64,000 nt of DNA, from contig ML682059.1 of NCBI GenBank assembly GCA_007922195.1, positions 15,796,653 through 15,860,652 of the forward strand, read 5' to 3'. Shown one piece after another: positions 36,134 through 47,843 of this stretch. Below the pieces are notes generated by a model. It was given only the letters and a program-made list of their open reading frames with translations. It searched no databases and had not been told where the DNA came from. Source of the DNA: Podocnemis expansa (taxonomy: Eukaryota; Chordata; Testudines; Podocnemididae). A program made the translations under genes and the position numbers. Within the stretch, counting starts at the first letter, position 1. The number at the start of each line of letters is the position of its first letter.

Positions 36134-36968
36134 ACTGACTACTTCAGTTTTTTTACATCATCCACCATGAGGATACCTGCCCCATTCAGTAAGGGACCTA
36201 CAATATCCCTGATCTTCTTAGTACTGATATACTTGAAGAACCCCTCCCTGTCATCCTTCACATCCCTTGCTAGCTCTGACTCCAAATGCCCTTTGGCCTT
36301 TCTGATTTTATACCTGCAGGTCCGAGCAATATCTTTATATGCCTCCCTAGCCATCTGCCCAAGCTTCCACTTTTGTAAGCTTCCCTTTTGTATTTCAACT
36401 GACCATAGAGTTCTCTGCTAATCCACGCTGGACACATTCCATATTTGCCGTTCTTTCTGCACATCAGAATGATATCTTCCTGTGTCCTTAATATGGTTTC
36501 TTTAAAATACAGCCAGCTCTCTTGGATGCCTTTTCTGTTCTGATTAGCCTCCCAGTGGATCCTGCCCATCAGTTTCCCGAGGGAGCTAAAATCTGCTTTT
36601 CTGAAATCCAGGATCTGCGTTCTGCTTCTTTCCTTTCTTCCTTTGATCAGGATCCTGAACTCTACCATCACATGGTCTCTGCTACCATTCACTTCTACTT
36701 CCCTGATCAATTCTTTTCTGTTTGTGAGCAGGTTAAAAAGTGCAAGGCCCCTATTTGGTTCCTCCAGCATTTGTACCAGGAAGTTGTTCTCAATGCTCTC
36801 CAAAATCTTCCTGAATTTTTTGGATTGTTTTAAATCATGATTTGATGAGATTTATAACGCAGTAATAGATTAGAGGTTTATTAAAGGAGTGGGTGGGTGA
36901 GGTTTTGGGGCCTCTAGTATGCAGAAGACTAGATGATTATATTGGTCCCTTCTGACCTTACAGGCTAT

Positions 36969-37345
36969 GGCTATGTTTACACTAGTAAATTATTCCTCAT
37001 TAAGGAGATTTAATCTGGACTAATTGACCCCTGTCTACACTAAGCTTTGCTTAGCTCGAACTTAGTTCAAACTTTAGTTCAAACTAGCACAATATAGCTG
37101 TGCTAGTTCAAATTTAATAAGTTCAAACTAAATGGTTAGTTCAAATAACTGCATTTTTTTTAGATTGAATTAAAAAGTTAGTTTGAACTAAGTTTTTTAG
37201 TTTGAACCAAAAAAAAAAAAAGTGGTTAGTTTGAACTAAAAGTTCTGGTTAGTTCGAACCAAACTATGGTTAGTTTGAACTAACTCTGACCTGCTTAGTT
37301 CAGATAAAGCAAGTCCAAACTAAGCAGTTAAATGTAGACATAGCC
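36969..37345. mobile_element. Harbinger-like miniature element, AGTTTGAACTA type
   Basis: It starts GGCTATGTTTACACTAG and ends AATGTAGACATAGCC. The interior repeats TTAGTTTGAACTAA-type palindromes, as in 3959-4401. The flanks TAT and ACT do not form a clear duplication. It abuts the 3' end of CR1 copy D. Confidence 0.75.
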
Positions 37346-38318
37346 ACTGAGTCTAATTCAGGAACAGAATTTAAAGATAGCTTTCACTGATTATTTAAAC
37401 TTCCTCCTGGTTTTTAAATGCCAGGGAATGTTTTATTTGAACTATATTATGGATGACCAGCCAACAAATGATTTGTTACATCAATTTGTTAGATGGGAAA
37501 GGCACAAACTGGCATAGTCATGATAAGTCATGCTGGTCCAGCATACCGATTCCACAGAGCCTATGTCTTCTTTGCTGTGCTGTGAGGTGCCTAGCATACC
37601 ATTGAAGATTGTACTGCTACAACTGCTACTATCACTGCTACCAAATATTGTTAATAATGTGCTGGTGAAAGAAATGGGTGAGAAACTGATGTGTTATTGC
37701 TTTCACAGTGATTTCTCCCCAAAGTAGTACATTTGCAAAAGAATGGTAACTCCCCTTGCAACTCAGGGACTTTAATATTTTGTTTAAAGCTGAATTAAAT
37801 TGCCTTTTTCAATGACTGAACATGTCAAATAATCCCCACCTCACTCAAAAATATATATTTTATATATGCCTGCTGCTGGCAGATCCTGCTTCCTCTTCCA
37901 CCCTCTTTTGAATATGCTTCAGAATCACACATTGATTTCCAATTTAACAGTAACAATGTTTATCTCATTACAGGTACCAAAATCATAATGTGGAATGAAT
38001 GTGGTTGTGTAGCAAGATCTCATGTGAAGGCTCTTTTCTCTTTTGATTTATGCAGCACAAAACTAAAATTTGTTCCTATTTTGCATGACTTAGACAAAGT
38101 AGATAGCTCTTCCATATAATATTCACAAAATAACATTCTGACCTTCCCATAAATAGGATTCATCTTAGGGAAGTGTAATATTTATACACAGTGCTTAGCA
38201 TCCTCAAAAAGGGGCATAAAACATGCAAAAAGTGGGGGGATGTCTTAAGTATATGGAAAGCAAATGGTGATTAAGTGAAAAAATCAGGCATGCAAAGTTA
38301 AAGCCGATCATATGCAGC
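37346..38318. other. Unassigned AT-rich DNA
   Basis: No recognisable gene or repeat end is seen. Confidence 0.5.
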
Positions 38319-38505
38319 ACTGTTCCCTCTAAGATGAGTGCGTGTGTGTGAGCACACAGGTCATGCAACCTGCGCACACAACAAAATAAAGTGTGCACAA
38401 AAAAATTCAATAGTGCTAATATTGGTGCTCACAAAGAAATGTTTTTGCGCACACAAAGAAATTGTTTGTGCACACAGTCTACGAGTAATTAAGGGAACAT
38501 TGAAT
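38319..38505. mobile_element. hAT-like miniature element, TTCCCTCTAAG type
   Basis: The left end is ACTGTTCCCTCTAAG and the right end is TTAAGGGAACATTG. TATGCAGC before and TATGCCGC after may be an 8-bp duplication with one mismatch, although the ends then are not symmetric. The interior is rich in GTGTGCACA and GTGAGCACAC motifs. Confidence 0.6.
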
Positions 38506-41095
38506 TATGCCGCTTTAAATAACATGATCCTTGATTACACAGGACTTGGCTTTTAACTAATAATGGGTTCTCCCTTAAGTTTCCTCAGTAGTAATATCTG
38601 TTACATTAGAAAAAGAAGTAAACAGGTTGTCCCAGAAGAGGATTGGGTCAAATGGTACCCTATTACCCTCCCATTCCCCTGATGTCTCAATTGAGCAAGG
38701 AGGGGTTGTTTTCCAAGTCTTTGATCCAAAACAGTATGGTAATACATACATGACTGACACTGTCCCAATGACCGTTATTTGGTTACATTAGTACTTAAAC
38801 AATTAATATTCATGAGCATAGAATACATAAATTATCCACGCCTCTGTTTACAGTTTACTGATTCTATCTATTTTGTACAGGCATTCTACCTAACTTATCT
38901 GAGTTAATAGTTCTTAGGGGGGCATGGTACTACCAAAGGGAGCAAGAACGTAGATTAAGAACAAAGAGGGGAAGGGAAAGTTTCCTTTGCGAACCACAGA
39001 CTATGCTCAGACAGCCTAGAAACAACGAGAAATACTATATTGAGCAAACTTACACTATATTACTCAAGGTTAAAAAAGTACACAGCTTGCCCAAAACAGC
39101 CCCATGATACACCTTTAACTAGACTTGGCCCCAGTACTGCTTTATTTTACTTATAATATTTTCCTACAATATTCAATCACATGCATAGTTGTCATTTACA
39201 TATTCTAACTTCTAGTCATACTCATCATATAGAAAAAAAAATGCAATTACCAGTACTCTGCTTTCCATTTTAAATAAGTGTATGTATGGAGTCCTCAGTC
39301 CATGGCCTGACAGACAAGCAACTACAACTCTTACCACTATGCAAAACTGGTGGTACTTTAGTGGGGGTTGCTTGTCTACAGACAAATAACGTAACTGAGT
39401 GTTGTGTTGAGGGGACCCTGCTGGAGCCTATTGTGGGTGGAGAAGCCTGGAGTCACAATTGTTTTCCTCACTTTATCCCATTGTTTCTTTCTGGCTGTTC
39501 CTTCCTGGCTCGGATCCAGCAGGGGGCAGAACGAGTGACAGAGAGGCCACACCAGCCCCAGCAGCTGGAGGGCATAACTTCAGGCAAATTCCTGCTCGTG
39601 GCCTGGATCTCAGTAGGATGAATAAGATTCCAGCTAAGATACAGGTAGGCATGAGAGGGCTGCTACAAATACATCAGCACTACATGGAAGGTATGGCACT
39701 TGACATTACCGATGTGGGATACGCTTGCACTGACAGTGGTTGTGCTGAAGTTACTCTGTAGATTTAAAAAAAAAAAAAAAAGTACTCAGTCACCAGTGCT
39801 ATCAGTAAAGCACATTTCAGGAGCATTACTTCAGTAATTAATAAATATCAACTGACATACTGGACCCCACATACTGTGTGTCATGTTGGATCAAAACTCT
39901 GCATGGAAGTACCTGTAGTCTGGCATCTGTGATATTTGATATTGTGCATTGGAAAAGCTGCAAAAACATCACTTAAACTTTACTATGAAGGGTTTTGTTA
40001 ATCAGCTGTGAAAATGAATAACATGGTCAGGACAACAGCCCATGTGTTATTTATCTTGATACTGAATTAAATTTTTCCACTGTCTGCACATTTAAGTTTT
40101 CTGTGTAGTGCGGGTTTTTGTACTGGTTCCTCGTAATGATATTGCAGATATTGTCAGTCAGACAGCTGGAGGTTTGGCAGATGGATGGAAATATAGCTTT
40201 CAGCTCTTGAACGACAAGGAAGCCAGTATGTTAGTGTGGGATAAGAACATTAGCTAGATGTCTGACTAAAACGATCAGCAGTGAATAGTTAGCCTTAGTC
40301 ATGGCTAGGAAAATGGTCTATTTTAGGCTAAGTTTGACTAGTTAAGCCTGACCTAAATGAAATCATTTGTCCTAGTCAAGACAAAGCCCTTTAGTGTGAG
40401 ACCATACATCCCAGTTGGAGCTACTAAGTGAAATCCTAGCTCTGCTGAAATCAGTGCAAGTTTTTCCCAAAGTCTTTCAAGAGGGCTTCATATAACTGCA
40501 CCATTACATCAGTTGCTTTATTTATTTTACTTTATTTATTTTCCAAGGAGCTAGTATTGACCTAACAATCACTAGAAACTATTACCGAATTTGGGTCCAG
40601 TCAGAGGAGGCATTGCTAAGGGAAAAATAGGAGAAGTCAACAAGATTTTTGCCTTTTACTTTGCCAGTATTGTGAATACCTCATTTCATGGTCTGTCTTT
40701 GTGTCCCTGTTGGGTTCATGAAAAAAAAAAGTATTTTGTGCTATTTTGTGTAACCGTTAGAAGAAGCCTTTGGAGAACAAAGAGGATTAAGACACAAGGC
40801 TAGCCGACCACACCAGCCCTGAACGAAGGGTCTTCACTATGTCATTCCTATCCACAACCAGTCAGCTCCCCCAACTCTCCAGAGGTTCAGGAAATGAGAA
40901 AGGTCTGCATATCTCCCTAAAACCAAACTGTTCCCCGTGCCTCCCATTCCCTGTAAGAATTGACTTCCTTTTTCAATTTAAAATGTAGTCATTTTTATTT
41001 TACCTAAGATCCTGCCTTTCCCTACCTTCTGTTTAAAATGTGCCAAGTCAAATAATGTTTGTTTCTTTTTTTTGTAATTACCAGGCCTGCAAAAT
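38506..41095. other. Unassigned DNA
   Basis: The frames at 39286-39621 and 39459-39761 have no recognisable domain. A poly-A run lies at 39767-39781. No clear repeat ends are seen. Confidence 0.45.
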
Positions 41096-41271
41096 CAATG
41101 TTCCCTCTAAGGTGATGATGCACCTAAGCAACTTTTGGATGCCCGTGAGCAAGTTATGGATGCAGCTGAGCAAGTTCCCCAGCCTATATCAGGCCCTTCC
41201 CCACAGCCTGATGGCTCCTGAAGCATATCCATAACTTGCTCAGCTGCATCATCACCTTAGAGGGAACACTG
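41096..41271. mobile_element. hAT-like hairpin element, TTCCCTCTAAG type
   Basis: The ends are perfect inverted repeats over at least 24 bp apart from one base: CAATGTTCCCTCTAAGGTGA against CAGTGTTCCCTCTAAGGTGA. The pairing continues inward (GCAGCTGAGCAAGTT and CATAACTTGCTCAGC), so the 176-bp element is close to one long hairpin. No 8-bp duplication is visible. Confidence 0.72.
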
Positions 41272-42163
41272 TGTCATCACCATATCGCATCATGGAAAAT
41301 GGTAATGATAATGAATGCAGCATTAAAACATCACAAAGTCATGTGTTTCTTAAATTATTTTAAAATAAAAAAAAAAAATACCAAAATGTCCTATTCAACT
41401 GAAAAATGATTTTTTTTCAGTAAAGGAAAATTTTTCATGACCCTTCCATTAATGTTCATGAGACTAAAAAAAGTTTTAAAAAACTAAATTTGCAAATATA
41501 AACTTGAAAAAACACCTAAAAAAGTTTTTAAAAATGACTTGCTGCTTTTTCATTTTCCACAGCAGCCCATTTTACAGTTAAAAAAATTATCCTATATTGT
41601 TTCTAACCAATTCAAATGTGCCCCTTTATTTGTTTTACTTAATTAGTCCCTGCTAGTATTTTGTTCACAGTATACTTTATTTTCTTTCATTTTATTAGGG
41701 TTTCCTTCCCCCCACTCCCCGCAGTGTAACCCTTTTCTAGGGAGTAACAGTCCAAAAAAAAAAAAAAATCAAAATATCCAGAATACAGCTCAAACCCATA
41801 ACCTTCAGATTCAGTTTCTTTACTAACTGTACCACAGAAACTGGCATTATAAAAGTCTCTGAGAAGCAAGGGAAGTGTATGTTCCACACCCCTTTGTTTC
41901 CTGTAGACAGGACATTTAGCTTCAGGATCATGAGTTTGAGTCCTGTGTTAGGCTTCTACTCACAAACACTAACACGGTGGTGGTGGGGGGATCACCTATT
42001 TTTAGAATGCCTGGAGGACGGAGGACAATCAGGACATGAAAGTAAAAAGGAGGACATGTCCTCTTTTTGCCAGATGTCTGGCAACCCTAGTCTTGGGGAA
42101 GCTGCTTGCTCCCCCGCAGCACTTTCCCTCGCAGCCACAGGGGGAAAGCGAGAGGTATTCCCT
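41272..42163. other. Unassigned DNA with a possible tRNA-like remnant
   Basis: Positions 41780-41840, read on the minus strand, give TGGTACAGTTAGTAAAGAAA and GGTTATGGGTTTGAGC, which resembles tRNA A and B boxes. A poly-A run at 41754-41768 borders it. GGACATGTCCTCTTTTTGCC at 42050 looks like a fragment of another repeat. Confidence 0.35.
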
Positions 42164-42666
42164 GGGTATGGCCACACAAACTTCTTATTTCGAAACAACA
42201 GGGGCTGTTTCGAAATAAGAAGTGCCATGGCCACACAACGCACGGCCATTTCGAAACAAGCAAACAGCTTGTTTCGAAATGGCCGTGGTTCTTCCGAAAC
42301 AACTTAAACCTCATTTGCTTTCGAAACAGGGTTGTTTCGAAGCCAGAAATTTCGAAACAGCCCTGTTCGGACATGCAGGCCCTCTGCAGGCACCCATGGG
42401 GTGCAGCGCCCCTCTGCACTGCACCCTGTAGGTGCCTGCAGTCCTGGGGTGCAGCGCCCCTCTGCACTGCACTCTGTAGGTGCCTGCAGTCCGCTCCCTG
42501 GGCGAAATAGCAGGCCCACACTGTGGATCTGCTATTTCGCTCCCTTATTTTGCGGACATAGTTTTTGTCCTGCAAAATAAGTTGTTTTGAAATAACATGT
42601 TATTTCGAAGCAGCTTGTTTCGAAATGTGTTGTTTCGAAACAAGCCTGCCCTGTGTAGACATAGCC
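42164..42666. mobile_element. 503-bp miniature derived from the Harbinger transposon
   Basis: It starts GGGTATGGCCACACAAAC and ends CTGTGTAGACATAGCC, with CCT on both sides (42161-42163 and 42667-42669). The first about 210 bp align with 30995-31200 and the last about 165 bp with 34862-35034 of the full transposon, including the AAGTGCCATGGCC and AGGCCCACACTGTGGA-type blocks. The coding middle is replaced by a GC-rich filler with a 48-bp tandem repeat. TTTCGAAA palindromes are mostly intact, so it may be relatively young. Confidence 0.88.
42398..42493. repeat. 48-bp tandem duplication inside the miniature element
   Basis: There are two adjacent copies (42398-42445 and 42446-42493) beginning GGGGTGCAGCGCCCCTCTGC, with about two differences. 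Confidence 0.9.
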
Positions 42667-42689
42667 CCTGAGTCCCAAAGCTGGGCGCC

Positions 42690-43034
42690 TCCTCCAAGCA
42701 CTGGCTAGCCGATTTCCCCAAGTCCCCTGTGCACCCCTTCCCCTGGGTCCCCAACTCTCTCAGGCCACTGCCTCTGCTGCCAGAGCCACTCCCACGCGGA
42801 GTGTGCCCCTCACTGCCACCATTCTTCCAGGTGGCAGGAAGCTGTCCTGGGAAGTGTAAAATCTCCCGCCCTCAGCATGTTCAGGAGAGATTTTAAACTC
42901 CACAGAACAGCTCCCTTCCAGCTGGAGTTCTGCCCAGAAGGAGCTGCAGCTGAAGCCCTGCACCACCGGCAGCAAGGAGTGCGCAGGGGAGTTGGGGTTG
43001 CTGCAAGTGCACACCGCTTAGAAGGAATGTTGTG
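42690..43034. mobile_element. hAT-like element, right part, TTCCCTCTAAG type
   Basis: It ends CACACCGCTTAGAAGGAATG, a diverged copy of the CTTAGAGGGAATATTG end at 6391-6406. The preceding GC-rich sequence with AAAATCTCCC and GAGATTTTAAACTCC arms resembles the right half of that element. The left end is missing or lies beyond the adjacent miniature. Confidence 0.45.
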
Positions 43035-43704
43035 CAAAATCAGCCTGGGATGTGAGCAGTGCCTGAAGTCAGGTGACTTGGGATGGGTCGGGGGGGGGGG
43101 CTCTTAAGTCATTTTCAATGTTACGTTTATCCCCAGACTCTATCTGTGCAACTTCATTGTTTTCAGCTTATGCCCTCAATCACAGTTTTAGCCAGTAAAA
43201 TCTAGACTACTGGATCATCGTGCCCCTTTAATTCTCCAGTCTCATGTTGACCATGCCCTGCTTTGCTGTGTGATCTGAGACCATGCCATTCTCTCCAACC
43301 TCGAGCATGCAATCCTTAGCCAGACATACAACAGAGTACTACCAGTCACCCTTGAATTACATATAGGGTGACACCTGTGTATCCCTAGTCCCAGGCCTGG
43401 ATCCCATTATTATATTTCTTACACTGTTCATGGAATTGTCATTACTTTGTCATGCCATCAAAGTGCATGAATATGAATTTGTATGAGTTTTGCAACCTGA
43501 GTAGATTACCCAAACTTCAACCAAAACTACATAGGCTTAGGTAAAATATTAAAATATTATTAAGTATAGAAAGAAATATTCTAAGTGATTATAAGTGGTA
43601 TAATCATAGACATTCAGAATTGCTTAGAAAAGAAAATAAAAGATAAAAACCACATGCTAATTCCTAAGTGTTATCAGGCTAAGTCAAATTTGAAGCAATA
43701 CAGT
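43035..43704. other. Unassigned AT-rich DNA
   Basis: Nothing recognisable is seen. Confidence 0.5.
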
Positions 43705-44961
43705 TTCATAGAACCTAGAATCAAGAAGGGAACTCAGGAGGTCATCTAGTCCAACCCCTTGTTTAAAGCAGGTCTCCTCCCATTAAAGCATCCAAACAAG
43801 GGTTTTATCCAACTGAGTCTTAATAGTTTCAAAAGATAGAGACTCTACAACCTCATCAGGCAACCCATTTCAGTGCCTCACTTCCTAGTGAGAATGTTTT
43901 CCTAGTATCCAACCAAAACCTCCCCAGCTGCAACTTGAATTTGAAACTTGAACTGAACTTGAAATTGCTCCTTGTTCTGTCCTCTGTCACAACTGAGAAT
44001 AGACTAGTTCCGTCTTCTTTGGAGCATCCCTTCAAGCAGTTGAAGGTAGTTATTAAATCCCCACTTGGCCTTCTCTTCTACAGACTAAATAAACCTAGGT
44101 CCTTCAGTCTCTCCTCGTAAGTCATGTGCCCCAGCACCCTAATAATTTTTGTTGCCCTCCACTGGACTCTTTCTAACTTGTCAACATTCTTTCTGTAGTG
44201 GGAAGCCCAAAACTGGACACAATATTCCAAATGCAGACTCACCAGTGCCGAATAGGAGGTAATAATCAGACCCCTCGATCTACTGGCAACACACATACTG
44301 ATATGCCATTCACGTTTTCAGCAAGAAGGGCACGCTGTTAACTCATATCCAGCTTCCTGACTACCATAACCCCCCGGTCCTTTTTTACAGAGCTGCTACA
44401 TAGCTGTTCAGTCCCCAGCCTGTAGCAAGGCATAAGATTCTTCTGTCCTAAGCACAGGATTTTGCACTTGTCCTTATTGAATCTTGTGAGATTTTGTTTG
44501 ACCTAAACCTGTAATTTGTCTAGGTCTCTCTGAATCCTGTCCTAACCCTCCTGCTTATCTACCATTTCCTCCAGCTTAGTGTCATCCACAAACTTACTGA
44601 CCATGCAATGTATCCCATCATCCAGATCATTAATGAAGAGGTTGAACAAAATCAGCCCCAGAACCATCTATACACAGAGCCATTGATCCTTACCCACTGA
44701 GACAGATGAGCTAGCCAGCTTTCTTTTGACCTTATGGTCCATTCGTCCAAACCATACTTTCTTAGCTTGCTAACAAAAATGTTGTGGGAAACTGTATCAA
44801 AAGCTTTGCTAAAGTCGAGATATATCCCATTGATGGCTACTCCCACATCCACATATCTAGTCATCTCATCATAGAAGGCAATCAGGTTGGTCAGGCACAA
44901 TTTGTCCTTGGTGATCCCTTGCTCCCTGTTCCTGACCACTGTATTTTCCTCCAAGTGTTTC
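43705..44961 (-). mobile_element. CR1 LINE, copy F
   Basis: The 3' end lies at 43705 (TCATAGAACCTAGAATCAAG in reverse complement). On the minus strand it encodes RT C-terminal blocks ([20 protein letters not shown] at 44078-44296) and the RT core [18 protein letters not shown] (44652-44954). It has many stops and frame changes, and is more diverged than copies A and B. Confidence 0.92.
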
Positions 44962-44989
44962 TCTTGCCCAAAAACCTACCACAATCTCT

Positions 44990-45230
44990 GCTAACTGGAA
45001 AGCCTTCCCAGTTAGGACCACTGTCCTTTTTTGATTTGCTGTAATGGTCTGACCTGACCCTATGGCTTACAATTCCCTGCATTATTTTCCTCCTATTCTG
45101 TAAGTTCCTCATCTTCAACTGTCTGACACAGTGAGATTTTTCTCCCAAGAAAGCTCATGTGATAAATATATATATTTTTTTTTTAGTTTTTATAAGTGCC
45201 ACAGGATTCCTTGTTTGTTTTACTCATTTC
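44990..45230 (+). mobile_element. Penelope-like 3' fragment with hammerhead-like remnant
   Basis: It matches the 3' part of the element at 51369-53550: CCTGCATTATTTTCCTCCT, a CTGACACAGTGAGATTTTTC stretch, then AAGAAAGCTCATGTGATAAAT and a GCCACAGGATTCCTTGTTTG tail. The hammerhead-like core is decayed (CTGACAC instead of CTGANGA). Confidence 0.6.
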
Positions 45231-46593
45231 AGATGTTTCTTTGTCTTTCAGATGCTTTTGGTTTGTTTGTTTGCCTGCCTTTAGTGTAGGTGAGGGGAAG
45301 AAAGGTGAAGTGTTGATGTTATTGTCCCTTTATTTTACATTGAATTTTTTTCTAGGTGAAAATATACCTGTTGTTTCATGCAGTTAGGCAACCCCCATGG
45401 CCTACAGGAGCTGTCCAGTATCCTTCATATGAATTTCATATTCTTGCTCACACCTTTTGTCTATGTGACACTTGCATGCAAGGTCTACGTGGTGACAGCT
45501 CCCTTGGCATCTGCAAAAGGCGAGTTTATGGGTGTTTCCCAGACTAACAGCTTGTTTCAGTTACAAACATGTAGCAGAATGTCATAACGTCATACACATT
45601 GATGATGCACACTTTTAAATGGGAGAATGGATGTCAGCAAACAATGGCTTTTCAAATGATAACTTACATAGGTTGATCAGATAGAAGATGTAGGTGCCAA
45701 TATAAGAAAAAGTCGCAACTCTCAGAACAGTCTCTATAAAGTCAGGACATCTGGTCATAAGGTATGCTTTGTACAAAATGTCATAACCATATATGTTATA
45801 CATAAGGTGTTACAGTATGTCTCAGAGGGATCAAAATATGGAGTTTTGCCTTGCCTTCTGCAGTGTCCACTATCACACACAGAGCCTAGGAAACATAGGA
45901 AGTTTGTGGAAGTTCTACCTTATTCCAGGGTTTAGCTCTAAGAAAATATGTATAAGAGAGGTAATGCAGTGCTCTGAAAGATATAGTAGTCCTGAGAGGG
46001 CAGAGGATTTGGGAAGAAAAAGAAATCCAAAATGAAGTTGGCCTGGAACTGCCAATACTCTTCCACCAGCATTATAGGACTTCCAGGTTCTGTATTTCCA
46101 AAAGTGTGCTTGAAAAGTAGGCTTGGGCTAAAGAGAAGATTGATGGGAGAAGAAATTCTTGGCCTTCTACCAAGGCATAGAGAAACTGAGGGGAAGGCAG
46201 AAGAGCTAAAAGGCATTCCCCGAAGAGCAAGCAGTCTGTTTTCCTGATTTTGTTACTTTAGGTACATACATGGATATTTCCTTTTACAAAAGGACTCTGC
46301 AGAGACGTCTCTCAGGAGCAGCCAGAGTGATCCAGAAGGAGTGAGGAAGAAGCTCTGATGGACCTTGATTTTGTTGTAAGGAGAGTAAATCTGCTGTTTT
46401 AAGGAAACTGAAGACACTTCTGATGACCTTTTTTTTTTTTTTTTTTTTTTGATTTGGGCTGTTGCAAATAAATCTGTGATTTAAGAAGAACTAGGAAAAA
46501 CCAAGAAAAATAAACACCTCTTTCAAGTGAGAATGTTAATCTCAGAAATCCTAACCTGGGTAAAATGAAACTATAGGGATAAGATTTCTTTTG
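45231..46593. other. Unassigned DNA
   Basis: Poly-T lies at about 46429-46450. The short frames are not recognisable. Confidence 0.45.
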
Positions 46594-46682
46594 TAGAATC
46601 ATATAACCCTAGGATTCAAAGGGAGTGCAAGGGTCATCTAGCGTAGCTCCATGTGAAAATGCAGGATTTGTTCAGTGTAAAC

Positions 46683-46885
46683 CAGGGGTCTCAAACACGT
46701 GGCCTGCAGGCAGCCCTTAAAGCTTTTTCCTGTGGCCCACAACAACACTACTGTTACTGGTATTTGCAATATTGTTGTATGGAAATGTTTCAGTGGTGCA
46801 GACCTCGGGCTAATGTACTAGTCCTCATGCAGCCCTCTACTAGTCCTCATGTGGCTCACATGGTGATTTAAGTTTGAAACCCCTG
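46683..46885. mobile_element. hAT-like miniature element in CR1
   Basis: It is flanked by a perfect 8-bp duplication GTGTAAAC (46675-46682 and 46886-46893). The ends are CAGGGGTCTCAAACACGTGG and, in reverse complement, CAGGGGTTTCAAAC. The length is 203 bp and the interior is non-coding. Confidence 0.9.
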
Positions 46886-47644
46886 GTGTAAACCATCCAG
46901 GACAGATGGCTATCCAGCCTCTTATTGAAAACTTCTAGGGAAGGAGCTTCCACAGCCTGCCCATGAAGTCTGTTCTATTGTCCTACTGTTCTTACACTTA
47001 GGAACTTTTTCTTGAGATGTAATTTAAATCTGCTGTGCTGTACTGTGAATCTGTTGACTTTTGTCCTGTCCTCTGCAGCAAGAGACAACAATTATTCTCC
47101 ACCTTTTTTATGGCTGCCTTATAAGTATTTGAAGACCACTATCATTTCTCCCTTTAATCTTTTTCAAACTAAACATATCCAGTTCCTTCAGCCTTTGCTC
47201 ATATAGCTTCTTTCATCTGTTTTGTTGTCTTTGTTGCTCATCTCTGGATCCTTTCAAGTTTCTCCACATCCTTACTATGTGTTGATGACCAGAACTGGAC
47301 ACAGTATTCCATCTGAGTATAACAAAACTATTAGCTCCCATGCTTCACATGCTTCCCCTCTGTTAACACAACCTAAAATTGCATTTCCTTTTTTCACAAC
47401 AGCATCACACTGTTGATATCTGTTGAGACTGTGATCCAGCACAATTTCCAAATTGTTAGCCAGCATTCTGCTTCCAGCCAACTTACTTCCCATTCTGTAT
47501 TTATGCAGGTTATACAAAAGGCCCTCCCTTCAGCAGGGTCTCAGGTACGCTCAGTGAAGCCACACCTGATACGTGGATATATTGCTTTCTTGCATTGATA
47601 TAATAAGTCATTCAGCACTTTAGCATTACAAAGTATATGGTTAT

Positions 47645-47843
47645 GGCTATATCTAAAACCTTAGTTCAGACTTCCTTAGTCTGAACTAAGTAGTCTGAAG
47701 CTAGTTCAAACTAAGTGTGTTTTTCTTTTTCTTCTAACTAAATTTTCTAGCCAAAACTAACCAAAGGTTAATGTAGATAAGCTTCATAGTAGTCCGGACT
47801 AAGCTTGCTGAGTCTAGACTAATATGCTAGTGTAGACATAGCC
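47645..47843. mobile_element. Small Harbinger-like miniature element, AGTTCAGACTA type
   Basis: It starts GGCTATATCTAAAACC and ends GTGTAGACATAGCC. The flanks TAT and TAC differ at one base. The interior repeats TTAGTCTGAACTAAG-like motifs. Confidence 0.7.

Larger units (their letters stand above)
30418..36827 (-). mobile_element. CR1 LINE copy E, split by a Harbinger transposon
   Basis: The 3' end lies at 30418 (AGAATCATAGAAATCAGAGG in reverse complement). The two parts, 30418-30994 and 35035-36827, join in register across the insertion: left stops in the block for the 'isolated' LVNKS segment and right resumes with CAGCCCAATACGCCATTGG. Together they make about 2.37 kb of CR1. The high end reaches further 5' than the other copies: 36270-36803 encodes the end of the endonuclease (SRDHVMVEF) and the linker to the RT. 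Stops and frame changes are frequent, so it is inactive. Confidence 0.92.
29041..36968 (+). mobile_element. CR1 LINE copy D, split into three parts
   Basis: The parts are 29041-29752 (RT C-terminus: EEEKYLGILVDHRMTMNHQC, then ALMRPHLE), 30219-30417 (3' region with GGGTTTAACTGATCACTG and GCATGGGGCATGGCTCACTT) and 36828-36968 (TTAAAGGAGTGGGTGGGTGA and GGTCCCTTCTGACCTTA). Together they read as a continuous CR1 3' end of the subfamily seen at 10853-11075. A miniature element (29753-30218) and CR1 copy E (30418-36827) interrupt it, and another miniature sits at its 3' edge. Confidence 0.82.

Noticed and set aside
39286..39761. Possible host exon in two overlapping frames of about 100 codons
   Set aside because: No recognisable domain, no supporting splice pattern that I can defend, and the length is within chance.
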